Origin: Propionibacterium sp.
Lineage (GTDB): Bacteria; Actinomycetota; Actinomycetes; Propionibacteriales; Propionibacteriaceae
Assembly (NCBI GenBank): GCA_022837595.1
Contig: JALHFX010000083.1
Coordinates: 1 to 17,244, forward strand
DNA length: 17,244 nucleotides
Direction: 5' to 3'
Positions 7,346 through 14,846 of this stretch are shown here, piece after piece. The number at the start of each line of letters is the position of its first letter. Positions within the stretch are counted from its first letter, which is position 1. The position numbers and the translations under genes were made by a program. The notes beneath the pieces were generated by a model, which had not been told where the DNA came from, did not search any database, and worked only from the letters and a program-made list of their open reading frames with translations.

Positions 7346-8338
7346 ATGACCGAACCACAGCGTATACCGTTGGTCGTTACCTTCACCGCCAACCCCAGCC
7401 TTGACCGCACGATCGTGCTGGACGATCAGTTGCGCCGTGGTGAGGTGCAACGCGCAGTCTCTATCACCGAACAAGCCGCGGGAAAAGGCATCAACGTGGC
7501 ACGGGTGGTGGCTGCCTCCGGATACCAGGTGATCGCCGTCTGCGGGGGCCTGGACGAGGAGTACACCATGCTCGCCGACCGTTCGGCCGAGCCGTTGCCC
7601 ATCCGTGGTATCAAGTTGAAGGCTGATCAGCATGTCCGAGGTAACACGACCGTCACCGAGCCGAGCGGGGTGACCACGAAGCTGAATGGGCCGGGCCCGA
7701 AGTTGAGCGCCAGCCAGGTCTCCGAAGCGTCGCTGCTGCTGATGGACATGGCAGAAGGCGCATCCTGGGTGGCGCTTTCGGGCTCCTTGCCGCCGGGCGC
7801 ACCGGTCGATTGGTACGCGAAGCTGATAGACGGACTCGACGGTAGCGGCGCGAAGATTGCGGTCGACACCTCGGACGCCAGCCTGGACGCGGTACTCGAT
7901 GCACTGCCTACCGGATCATTCGATCTGATCAAACCGAACTCGGACGAGTTGGCGCAACTGACCGGCGGCGATGCAGCCGCCTTCGAGCGGGCTGCGGAGG
8001 AGGGGAAGCTGGACGAGATCATTGATGCCGCGACAGCATTGCGCGCGCGCGGGATCTCGAACGTTCTGGTCACACTGGGAGGCTCTGGAGCCGTGCTGGT
8101 CAACGCGGAGGGAGCTTGGTACGCGTCGGCGCCGAAGATCACGGTGGCGAGCACAGTGGGTGCGGGGGACTCCTCGGTCGCGGGGTTCATCCTCGCCGAT
8201 GTCGCGGGTAAATCGTCTGCGGACGCCTTGGCCAGCGCGGTGGCCTACGGGTCGGCTGCGGCATCGTTGCCCGGCACGACCTTGCCCAGCCCAGACGATC
8301 TGCCGGCTGACCCCGTGGTTTGCACCCGCCTACGGTGA
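7346..8338 (+). CDS. PfkB-family 1-phosphofructokinase-like kinase
   Basis: This 330-residue cytoplasmic ribokinase-fold kinase has TANPSLD (14-20), typical of the FruK/LacC/PfkB group. It also has the substrate motif AAGKGINVAR (44-53), GSLPPG (146-151), KPN (196-198) and the ATP/anion-hole signature VGAGDS with catalytic Asp275. The likeliest reaction is fructose 1-phosphate to fructose 1,6-bisphosphate. Tagatose 6-phosphate or fructose 6-phosphate kinase activity is possible, because these subfamilies differ little in motifs. No fructose PTS gene (fruA) is adjacent. The ATG at 7346 has AAGGG 9 bases upstream. A strong terminator and a 145-base gap before it suggest its own promoter rather than membership of the mtl operon. 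It is convergent with phoU, 30 bases away, with no clear terminator between. Confidence 0.85.
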   Translation: MTEPQRIPLVVTFTANPSLDRTIVLDDQLRRGEVQRAVSITEQAAGKGINVARVVAASGYQVIAVCGGLDEEYTMLADRSAEPLPIRGIKLKADQHVRGNTTVTEPSGVTTKLNGPGPKLSASQVSEASLLLMDMAEGASWVALSGSLPPGAPVDWYAKLIDGLDGSGAKIAVDTSDASLDAVLDALPTGSFDLIKPNSDELAQLTGGDAAAFERAAEEGKLDEIIDAATALRARGISNVLVTLGGSGAVLVNAEGAWYASAPKITVASTVGAGDSSVAGFILADVAGKSSADALASAVAYGSAAASLPGTTLPSPDDLPADPVVCTRLR

Positions 8339-8368
8339 GAGCAGCTAGGCATATCGCAAAGATCCGGC

Positions 8369-8993
8369 CTATGTTGACGGCCAGTTCTCGCCCTCGGGCA
8401 GATCTCCGGTGATGATGTAGATGATCCGTCGCCCCATACTCACCGCATGATCAGCGATTCGCTCGTAATAGCGACCGAGCAATGCGACATCCACAGCGCT
8501 TTCGACACCGTCGGTCCAGTCGTCGCCGAGGATCACCCGGAACTGCTCGCTACGCAGATTGTCCATCACCTCGTCTTCTTCGGCTAGCTGCTCGGCATCT
8601 GCGAGGTTACGTTCGGCCAGCACCCGTCCGACATTTCCCACCATCTCCTGCGCAACTCGAGACATCTGGGCGAAATTGTCGTTGAGGCTCGGTGGCACGG
8701 CATGCTCGGGATAACGTAGCCGCGCGATCTTCGCCACATGCGCGGCAAGATCGCCCATGCGTCCCAGCGCAGCGACCATCTGGATGACCGCCACCAAAGT
8801 ACGCAATTCACCTGCCACCGGAGCCTGACGAGCCATGATCGTGAAGGCGCGCATTTCGAGTTCGTCGTGCATTGCATCGATTGGCCTCCAAGAGTGCACG
8901 GGTGGCATCGCGCACCGCAATCTGGATACTGTCGGACATCACGACCAACTCGTTGACGACGCTTTCAAGGTCACTTTGATAGATTTTGCGCAC
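8369..8993 (-). pseudogene. phoU: phoU, phosphate-signalling regulator, broken by a frame-shifting deletion
   Basis: PhoU is a cytoplasmic helical-bundle protein linking the Pst phosphate transporter to the PhoR/SenX3 kinase. A GTG start (8991-8993) with AGGAG upstream opens with MRKIYQSDLESVVNELVVM and continues to ALLEA at 8883. The typical continuation IDAMHDELEMRAFTIMARQAP then appears in another frame from 8881, and runs through GRMGDLAAHVAKIARLRYP and RYYERIADHAVSMGRRI to the stop at 8369. Only one base lies between the two parts, whereas intact PhoU proteins have about 14 residues there (the AEQVI...D segment). So roughly 41 bases appear to be missing, which both deletes sequence and shifts the frame. 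A shortened protein without helix 1 could start internally (ATG at 8918-8920 or nearby). Single-base sequencing error alone would not explain the missing residues. Confidence 0.85.
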
Positions 8994-9185
8994 CTAGTGC
9001 TCCTTAATCAGTTCATCCAGATTCGCCCGGAAACCTAAGTCCAACATGCCCGAGCTAGCCGGTATCCAGTGGACTTCGAGTGGACGGTCTCGCTCGGGTT
9101 TCGTGGCGGAGTTGCCGTGGATTTCAATCCTACTGGCGGTTTCGGATCGCCAGCGGTTTATCTGGGACGGTCGTCAGACTCTGGC
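8994..9185. promoter_or_regulatory. Shared promoter region of divergent phoU and senX3
   Basis: This 192-base gap contains the phoU ribosome-binding site and must hold both promoters. Two adjacent similar units, GTTCATCC (9011-9018) and ATTCGCCC (9021-9028), vaguely recall actinobacterial PHO boxes. Their 10-base spacing and the degenerate second unit make this weak. Confidence 0.3.
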
Positions 9186-10415
9186 ATGATCGATCACGTG
9201 GAGGTTCTCCTGGCACTTGCGCTCGGCTTGGTTGTCGGGCTGGCCGCCATGCCGACACTGGGTTGGATCAAGAAGCGCTCCAGGGCAACGACGGCGGATC
9301 TGACGGAGACCATACCCGAAGTCAATGAGCAATTGGAGGTCGCGGTCGGTCTGCTACGGGCCGCGACGCTGGTTGTTGGCCCCTACGATGAGGTGCTCTT
9401 ATCGAATCCGAAGGCCCGGACGATCGGGTTGGTTCGCGGAAGCAGGGTTATCCCCGAAGAATTACTCGACATAATCCGTGGCGTACGTCGTGACTGCCAG
9501 GCAGTAGGAACCGTGCTGAAGCGCCGGCGCGAACCCGGCACACCAGGAGTTGAGTTGGCTACTCGCGCCGCCGCATTGGGTAACGGCTTGGTATTGGTGA
9601 TAGCCGACGATCACTCAGCGCAGTTGCGCACCGATGAGATCAAACGCGATTTCGTCGGCAACGTGAGCCACGAGTTGAAGACTCCGGTTGGCGCGATCCG
9701 CGTCCTGGCCGAAACGCTCGAGGGTACCTATGACGACCCGCAGACCGTCCAACGATTGGCCGGACGACTCATCGTTGAGGCTGAGCGGCTGAGCGACCTC
9801 ATCAAACAGATAATCGAGCTTTCTCGGCTGCAGGCCGACGATCCGTTGCTGCAGCCCGATTTGATCACCGTGGACGATCTGATCGTCGATGCCATCGCGA
9901 AATGCCGGGAGTTGGCCGAATCGCGTTCGGTGCAACTGACCACCGTCCTGACCCCGGGCCTCCAGGTGCTCGGAGATCGACATCAGCTTGTCGCGGCAGT
10001 GGTGAATCTGATCGACAACGCGATCAATTACTCTGACCCAGGCGCCCGCGTATCAGTGAGTACGCTGGCCAGTGCCGATGACGACGATAATTTCGTTGAG
10101 ATCGCGGTCTCGGACACGGGCATCGGCATCGCCCCTGAGGAGCAGGATCGCATCTTCGAGCGCTTCTACCGAGTTGACCTCGCGCGCAGCCGCTCTGAGG
10201 GCGGCACAGGGATCGGCCTCGCGATCGTCAAACACACTGTTGGAGCACATGGCGGTACCGTCAATGTGTGGAGCAAGCCCGGGCAGGGGTCGACCTTCAC
10301 GCTTCGTTTGCCCGCTTTTGAACAGACTCCGGACGCTTCGGGTCCGAGTTCAACGGCAGGGGTATCGGACGCGCGCGTGCCCTCTGACCAGGCCGGGTCC
10401 AGATGGCCTCGGTAG
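9186..10415 (+). CDS. senX3: SenX3/PhoR-type phosphate-sensing histidine kinase
   Basis: With the ATG at 9186 the protein has 409 residues, the size of mycobacterial SenX3. One N-terminal membrane helix (about 5-26) is followed by a degenerate PAS-like region (about 45-150). The HisKA dimerisation box NVSHELKTPVG has phosphoacceptor His162. The HATPase domain has the N box NLIDNAINYS, G1 DTGIGIAPEEQDRIFERFYR and G2 GGTGIGLAIVK. A polar tail of about 30 residues follows. An in-frame start at 9069 would add 39 residues without homology-like features. Divergent placement from phoU is typical of actinobacterial phosphate regulons, where the kinase responds to low phosphate with PhoU as brake. The expected partner gene regX3/phoP is missing: the next gene is a convergent sorC only 8 bases away. 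Confidence 0.88.
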   Translation: MIDHVEVLLALALGLVVGLAAMPTLGWIKKRSRATTADLTETIPEVNEQLEVAVGLLRAATLVVGPYDEVLLSNPKARTIGLVRGSRVIPEELLDIIRGVRRDCQAVGTVLKRRREPGTPGVELATRAAALGNGLVLVIADDHSAQLRTDEIKRDFVGNVSHELKTPVGAIRVLAETLEGTYDDPQTVQRLAGRLIVEAERLSDLIKQIIELSRLQADDPLLQPDLITVDDLIVDAIAKCRELAESRSVQLTTVLTPGLQVLGDRHQLVAAVVNLIDNAINYSDPGARVSVSTLASADDDDNFVEIAVSDTGIGIAPEEQDRIFERFYRVDLARSRSEGGTGIGLAIVKHTVGAHGGTVNVWSKPGQGSTFTLRLPAFEQTPDASGPSSTAGVSDARVPSDQAGSRWPR

Positions 10416-10423
10416 CCGCGGGA

Positions 10424-11395
10424 TCAGCGCGACTGTCCGGACAAGCCCGCCAGTACTGAGGCGGCGAGCCCTTCGTCGACCACCAATATGTCAAAGACCC
10501 CCGTTCGCAGCGCGCCCAGAACGCCGTGGGTTTTCTCTTTGCCTGCTGCTAGTGCTACCGCGATCTCGATCGCGCGAACTGCTTCGATCTCGATTCCGAT
10601 GACGCGCTCCGAGGATGGCGGCCCGAGTGGAGTGCCGTTGATGTCGAAAAAGCGACCCAAGATATCGCCAGCGGGTTGCGCGGCGAGCACGGTCGCCATT
10701 TCCTCATCCGATAGGCGCATCGAGTCCAGAATCTTCCTACTGGTATGCACCCCGAACGATCCGATGCCGATGAATGCGAGATCGCAGGCGCTGGCCCTTG
10801 CCAGAGCTGCCTTAACCGAAGACTCCGACATCATTGCGTGGCAGGTGAGCGAAGATTCAACGATTGCAGGTGCGTCAAAGCGTTCGGCCACGATCCCGCA
10901 TTTGCTGGCGAGCGTCTGGATATTCGTATTACCCGATGGTGCAGCGTCGAGTACCGGCATCCCGCCCACCAGGGGAGTGAGTTTTGTGTCGGGCCGTAGC
11001 GTCCGCCGGGGGATGGCGTCGATGAGTTTACCGACGGTGAAGCCCCAGCTGAAGCCGATGCGAGTGGCGCTGGTGGCGCGCCGGGTGAACAACTGAGCAG
11101 CAAGGCGACCGACTGAGTCCAAGGGAGTGTTGGCGGAGGTCGCCTGAGCAACCAAGACCTCGCGCAGCCCGAAGGCTCGCATCAGTTCGCGCTCGAGTTC
11201 TCGGTTTCGTTCGATATGGTCGTCACCGTTGATCCGTATCTGGACGATCCCCAGCTCGCGTGCAGCGGTGAGCATGCGCGAGACGCTCGAACGGGAGACG
11301 CCGATCCGGCGTGCGACTTGACCTTGATCGAGTCCCTCAATGTAGTACATGCGCGCAGCCTCAATGAGTTGGTGCTGGTCGCGCTTGGCTGGCAT
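10424..11395 (-). CDS. SorC-family transcriptional regulator
   Basis: This 323-residue cytoplasmic DNA-binding protein has an N-terminal helix-turn-helix (about 24-46, QGQVARRIGVSRSSVSRML). A SorC/DeoR-type sugar-phosphate-binding domain follows, with the hallmark GFSWGFT (114-120), DLAFIGIGSFG, and a C-terminal KTHGVLGALRTG segment. Members sense phosphorylated sugars and regulate polyol or sugar operons, often including themselves. The ATG at 11393-11395 has CAGGAG 8 bases upstream. It lies directly downstream of the glucitol-type PTS operon on the same strand, but a terminator and a promoter-like palindrome separate them, so it is probably an independently transcribed local regulator of that operon. 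It is convergent with senX3, with only 8 bases between. Confidence 0.9.
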   Translation of the reverse strand: MPAKRDQHQLIEAARMYYIEGLDQGQVARRIGVSRSSVSRMLTAARELGIVQIRINGDDHIERNRELERELMRAFGLREVLVAQATSANTPLDSVGRLAAQLFTRRATSATRIGFSWGFTVGKLIDAIPRRTLRPDTKLTPLVGGMPVLDAAPSGNTNIQTLASKCGIVAERFDAPAIVESSLTCHAMMSESSVKAALARASACDLAFIGIGSFGVHTSRKILDSMRLSDEEMATVLAAQPAGDILGRFFDINGTPLGPPSSERVIGIEIEAVRAIEIAVALAAGKEKTHGVLGALRTGVFDILVVDEGLAASVLAGLSGQSR

Positions 11396-11457
11396 TAGGT
11401 CTCCTGGCTGACGCAGGGGCGGGCACTGCGCGGCGCGCAGGCCTCAGGGACGGGACA

Positions 11458-11473
11458 CAACTGATCATAGTTG
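11458..11473 (-). promoter_or_regulatory. Candidate sorC promoter with overlapping operator palindrome
   Basis: CAACT (11458-11462) and AGTTG (11469-11473) form an inverted repeat around GATCAT. On the minus strand it contains TATGAT (11469-11464), a good -10 hexamer about 68 bases upstream of the sorC start. No clear -35 box was found. A palindrome over a -10 box fits autoregulation; this is inference. Confidence 0.4.
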
Positions 11474-11532
11474 CGATCCGACCGAACGAAATCCCGACAT
11501 ACGATTTGATACTTCGCTGAGAAATAGATGAA

Positions 11533-11568
11533 CAGTGGGGCTGGAACCTGGCGGTCCCAGCCCCACTG
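11533..11568 (-). terminator. Terminator at the end of the polyol PTS operon
   Basis: A perfect 12-bp stem CAGTGGGGCTGG (11533-11544) with its complement (11557-11568) surrounds a 12-base loop, 23 bases beyond the dehydrogenase stop on the minus strand. Confidence 0.8.
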
Positions 11569-11591
11569 GTGGTTATCCCGGCTTGTCCCGG

Positions 11592-12899
11592 TCAGCCGCC
11601 GATCACACCGCGGGCGACCATCGCATCCTGCAGGCGACGCATCGCGACGATCGGGCGAGTCTCGTCGATCTCGAGATCGTCATAGGTGATGATCTCGTCT
11701 TGCTTCTTCGCAACCTTCAGCTTGCTGTGCTGTAGCAGACCGATCGGTACCCCCTTGATCTCGCGAGCCTTCTCAGCAGGAATTGCCCAGCCGTAGAAGT
11801 GGTTCTCTCCCATACCCTCGAGAGTGATCCCGGCTTCGAGATCGAACTTGGCCCGTCCGACGACCTCGGTGCACACGTAGTGCGACTGGAAGTCGGCGCG
11901 TCGGTTCAGGATTGCTTCGCCGATCGACAGATGAGCCTCGATCGAGGCAATATGCCACGGCCGGTAGAAGAGGTAGTAGGGGCCCTTGCCCAACTTGAGA
12001 TAGTCGAGCTCTTCGGTGACCACATCGGATTCGGACTTCGCGATGACGAAAACACCCGGCGCAACATCACCGGTCACGTACTCGACGACGGCACCCTTCT
12101 CGAAGGACAGGATGCCGCCATCCTCCTGGGGAATCAGCTTCTCAGCCAGCTGCGCGAGCGGGATCTCCTGGCCGTGCATGCCATCGACCTCAACCGGGAG
12201 ATTGGTCGCGTTCGACAACGCGGTCATCTCAAGCTGCGTCTTCGTGCCGTCGGTGAACTCGGTCAGCATGCGCGGGCTCATCTTCTTTCGCGCCGCTTCA
12301 GCCACATTGTCCGCGGGCACCGAATGGCGGATGTTCACGTTGTTCTTACCCTTGCCTGCACAGATCACTGTGAGGCCGAGATCCTCGGCATATTCCACGA
12401 GTTTCAGGCACTCGACCGGCTCATCTCCGCGCATAACCGTGTAGATGGAGTTTCCGGCGTTGGCCATGCTGCTGAGCAGCACTCCCACGGTGATGTCCGC
12501 TTCGACGGTCATCAGCGCGACATCCTTGTTGTGCGCGATACAGGTATAGGCGATTTGGGCGGCGATCTCGGGTACGCCGGAAACCTCGACGACGATATCG
12601 ACGGGGAGGTCGGGCATCTTGAGGCCGTCACGGATAGCGGCCGCGTTGCCTGACTCAACGGCTTTGATCGCTGCTTCGATGTCGTCTCCGGCCACGACGA
12701 CATCATCGCGTCCGGCTGCCTGCAAAGCTGATTCGGCCTTTTCGATGAAGATGTCGGCAACAGCAGCAACGCACATGCCGGGTGCCTTCTGGATGGCGGA
12801 GATCAGACCGGTGCCCATCTGTCCGGCGCCGACGACGCCAACATAGACCGGACGGCCGAGCTTGGCCTCGCGTTCCAGCAGACCTTTGGTGTAACTCAT
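11592..12899 (-). CDS. NAD(P)-dependent oxidoreductase with C-terminal SAF domain
   Basis: This 435-residue cytoplasmic protein has an N-terminal Rossmann fold, with VGVVGAGQMGTGL including GAGQMG (24-29). It has a homoserine-dehydrogenase-like body (VDIVVEVSGVPE, DVALMTVEADITVG) and a C-terminal SAF-type domain (from about 275, VAPGVFVIAKSESD). The family is annotated generically as NAD(P)H-dependent oxidoreductase; its substrate here is unknown. It is the last gene of the glucitol-type PTS operon, where sorbitol-6-phosphate dehydrogenase (SrlD, an SDR) would be expected. The inferred role is oxidation of the imported polyol phosphate, or a later redox step. It is not related to SrlD by its motifs. 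The ATG at 12897-12899 begins 1 base after the gutM stop, with GAAGGA-type ribosome-binding site overlapping the gutM end. Confidence 0.85.
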   Translation of the reverse strand: MSYTKGLLEREAKLGRPVYVGVVGAGQMGTGLISAIQKAPGMCVAAVADIFIEKAESALQAAGRDDVVVAGDDIEAAIKAVESGNAAAIRDGLKMPDLPVDIVVEVSGVPEIAAQIAYTCIAHNKDVALMTVEADITVGVLLSSMANAGNSIYTVMRGDEPVECLKLVEYAEDLGLTVICAGKGKNNVNIRHSVPADNVAEAARKKMSPRMLTEFTDGTKTQLEMTALSNATNLPVEVDGMHGQEIPLAQLAEKLIPQEDGGILSFEKGAVVEYVTGDVAPGVFVIAKSESDVVTEELDYLKLGKGPYYLFYRPWHIASIEAHLSIGEAILNRRADFQSHYVCTEVVGRAKFDLEAGITLEGMGENHFYGWAIPAEKAREIKGVPIGLLQHSKLKVAKKQDEIITYDDLEIDETRPIVAMRRLQDAMVARGVIGG

Positions 12900-12900
12900 G

Positions 12901-13368
12901 TCAGTTCTTCCTTTCGATATTGAGTGTTGGGACCAGGCGCCGACGCATGATGTGGGGTGCGCTGGTGGTGCAAGCCGGGACGACGGTCGGTTCGGCCTGC
13001 GGGCGAATCTGAGCAGTGGCCATCTGGACAGCGGCCTTGATCTGGGTGCCGTTGATTCGGTCTACGACGCCTTCGAGCGGGCCAACCAGCCGTGGTTCGG
13101 GACGGAAGCGGGCGAAGACCGTCAGGCCGGACATCACGGATGCCTCCACGATCTGGCGCTGTGCCAGATCGACGATCATGATCACGATTGCGCCGCCGCG
13201 GAACGACCGGCCGCGGCCAGAGACGAGCATGAGATGATCACCGCTGGCACGGCCGAGTGTCCGGTTCAGCTCTCTTGTATAGGCGCGTTGCTGCAGCAAG
13301 GTGAACACCATGGCCAACAGCATCGCTGTGATGAGCAGAGCCGGGAACCTCCAGTCGGACGTGGTCAT
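12901..13368 (-). CDS. gutM: GutM-family glucitol operon activator
   Basis: This 155-residue protein has one N-terminal membrane helix (about 9-25, FPALLITAMLLAMVFTLL). The conserved GutM core follows: SGRGRSFRGGAIVIMIVDLAQ, QIVEASVMSGLTVFARF and a following LVG. E. coli GutM shares the GLTVFAR block, and is described as an activator of the gut/srl operon. The predicted membrane anchor suggests it acts at the membrane or on the PTS complex. The C-terminal 35 residues are extra relative to the roughly 119-residue E. coli protein. The ATG at 13368 (GGAG 6 bases upstream) is preferred over a GTG at 13380 that overlaps srlB. Spacing of 1 base to srlB and to the dehydrogenase shows tight operon coupling. 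Confidence 0.88.
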   Translation of the reverse strand: MTTSDWRFPALLITAMLLAMVFTLLQQRAYTRELNRTLGRASGDHLMLVSGRGRSFRGGAIVIMIVDLAQRQIVEASVMSGLTVFARFRPEPRLVGPLEGVVDRINGTQIKAAVQMATAQIRPQAEPTVVPACTTSAPHIMRRRLVPTLNIERKN

Positions 13369-13369
13369 A

Positions 13370-13741
13370 TCAGGCTCCACTGAACGAGATGGTCTCGCCC
13401 GATGCGGGCGTACCGAATACGGGCCCGCTGACCTTGATGGCCCCGGGTAAGAGCTTCTGATCGGGTTGGTTGACGTAGAGGACGATGTGGCCCAGATCGA
13501 TCAGATTGATCATCGCATGATCACCGACTTCGTCGACCGTGTACGCTGCCCCGGCGAATTCGAAGCTGTCACCCGGACGCACCGGGCGGGTCAACGTGCT
13601 TGCATCGGTATGCACAACACTGATATCTGCAAGTGCTTGCGGCACCGGATCGCCAAAGAGGATCAGTACGCCGGCATCGATCATGTCGCCGGCATCGCCG
13701 CCGACACTGGCCACGGTGGTCTTCCAGAGAGTGGTTGACAT
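13370..13741 (-). CDS. srlB: PTS glucitol/sorbitol-family IIA component
   Basis: This 123-residue cytoplasmic protein has exactly the length of E. coli SrlB. It carries phosphate from HPr to the IIB domain of SrlE. His44 in ISVVHTD aligns with the phosphorylated histidine region of SrlB (FIHCHG). The C-terminal GAIKVSGPVFG...G matches the family ending GTVHVAGPV. The ATG at 13739-13741 with AAGGAG upstream is chosen; an upstream in-frame extension of 71 codons overlaps srlE and is not homologous. It is preceded by a 64-base gap with a hairpin and followed after 1 base by gutM. Confidence 0.93.
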   Translation of the reverse strand: MSTTLWKTTVASVGGDAGDMIDAGVLILFGDPVPQALADISVVHTDASTLTRPVRPGDSFEFAGAAYTVDEVGDHAMINLIDLGHIVLYVNQPDQKLLPGAIKVSGPVFGTPASGETISFSGA

Positions 13742-13768
13742 TTTCTTAATGCTCCTTGTGTGGTGGGC

Positions 13769-13797
13769 GGTGGACGCCGGAGCAGCCGACGTCCACC
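13769..13797 (-). other. Intercistronic hairpin between srlE and srlB
   Basis: An 8-bp stem (13769-13776 with 13790-13797) carries a 13-base loop. It lies in the only sizeable gap within the srlA-to-dehydrogenase run. It may tune the srlB/srlE ratio by partial termination or mRNA processing. Confidence 0.45.
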
Positions 13798-13805
13798 AAG
13801 ACTGA

Positions 13806-14846
13806 TCAGAGGAGGAACGACGCCAGGTAAGCGATCGCCACTGCGATGGGCGAGGTGACCATCCGAGTGAACAAAACCGCAGATACTCCGACGGAGACCG
13901 TCTCGGGCTTTGCCTCGCCCAGTGAGAGTCCGACCGGAATAAAGTCGCAGCCAACTTGGCCGTCGATTGCGAACAGCGTTGGCAGTGCGTATTGCACGGG
14001 TAGTGCGCCGGCGCCGATCTGAGTACCCATCAGCACACCGACCACCTGCGCGATCGCTGCCCCCGGCCCGAGGATGGGCGAAAGCACCGGAATTGCAACG
14101 ATGAAGCTCAAGAGCAACAGCCCCAGCGGGTTGCTGGCCAGCGGCGTGACACTGTTGGCCAACACTTGCGAGATACCGGTGTAATTCACGATGCCGATCA
14201 ACAAGCCGACGTAGGCCATGAACGGAAGCACCGTCTGCAAGATAATCTGCAGTGCCTGACGACCGGACGAGAGCAGCGTGTTGATGACGTAGCCGATGAA
14301 GTTGCCGAATCTGACCACCCATGACATCAGACCGCCCTTTTCGGCCTGAGTCTGACTGACGGTCTTCGGCCGCTCCTGCGTGGCTGTAGCCGTGGTCGTA
14401 CTGCTCTGGTCGGACGCGCCGCCCTCCTTCGACTGGGTTTGGGCGGCTGCGCTGGCCGCGGCGGCAGCAGTGGCCTCGTCCACGAGACTGATCTGCTTGA
14501 TGCCGACGTCGGAGACGAAGATGTCCGGAGTGATGAACTGAGCCAGCGGGCCAGTAGGTGATCCGGGATAGATATCAATGGTTGGCAGGCGCTTCTTGGG
14601 ATAGACACCGATTCGGGCGGTGCCACCACAGTTGATCACGACGGCCATGACTTCTTCATCAGGTACGTGGGTGTTGAATCCGTCGATGGCCTCAGCCCCG
14701 GTGAGCTCGGCAATTTTGGCTGCAACAGGGTGTACACCCCCACCGGTGACCGACAATACGACGTGTCGCTCATCGGTCGGCGTCAGAACAAGACCATCGC
14801 CCCAGCCGCCTGAGCCCTTGACGATTTTGACTGTTTGGTAACTCAT
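13806..14846 (-). CDS. srlE: PTS glucitol/sorbitol-family IIBC component
   Basis: This 346-residue protein starts with a IIB domain: KGSGGWGDGL, GAEAIDGF and the phosphocysteine Cys73 in VVINCGGTARIGVYPKKRLPT. A polar linker of about 45 residues rich in Ala, Gln, Ser and Thr (about 128-172) is longer than in E. coli SrlE (319 residues in total). The membrane part includes LPFMAYVGLLIGIV, LGPGAAIAQVVGVLMGTQIG and CDFIPVGLSLGEA, all typical SrlE blocks. With SrlA it forms the membrane channel that phosphorylates the incoming polyol. Its ATG overlaps the srlA stop by 4 bases (ATGA), indicating translational coupling. Confidence 0.94.
   Translation of the reverse strand: MSYQTVKIVKGSGGWGDGLVLTPTDERHVVLSVTGGGVHPVAAKIAELTGAEAIDGFNTHVPDEEVMAVVINCGGTARIGVYPKKRLPTIDIYPGSPTGPLAQFITPDIFVSDVGIKQISLVDEATAAAAASAAAQTQSKEGGASDQSSTTTATATQERPKTVSQTQAEKGGLMSWVVRFGNFIGYVINTLLSSGRQALQIILQTVLPFMAYVGLLIGIVNYTGISQVLANSVTPLASNPLGLLLLSFIVAIPVLSPILGPGAAIAQVVGVLMGTQIGAGALPVQYALPTLFAIDGQVGCDFIPVGLSLGEAKPETVSVGVSAVLFTRMVTSPIAVAIAYLASFLL

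Noticed and set aside
8879..8886. Programmed ribosomal frameshift in phoU
   Set aside because: No slippery heptamer or stimulatory structure is evident, and about 14 conserved residues are missing at the junction, so a deletion is the simpler explanation.
9011..9028. PHO box between phoU and senX3
   Set aside because: The two units are only loosely similar and spaced 10 bases instead of the 11 typical of actinobacterial PHO boxes; listed only as a weak hint.
11799..12653. Long open frame (284 codons) on the plus strand opposite the SAF dehydrogenase
   Set aside because: It lies wholly antisense to a gene with clear motifs, its product has no recognisable fold pattern, and it is explained by the codon bias of the real gene.
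13742..13954. N-terminal extension of srlB
   Set aside because: The added codons overlap the end of srlE in another frame, are Arg/Ser/Trp-rich shadow sequence, and SrlB has normal length from 13741.
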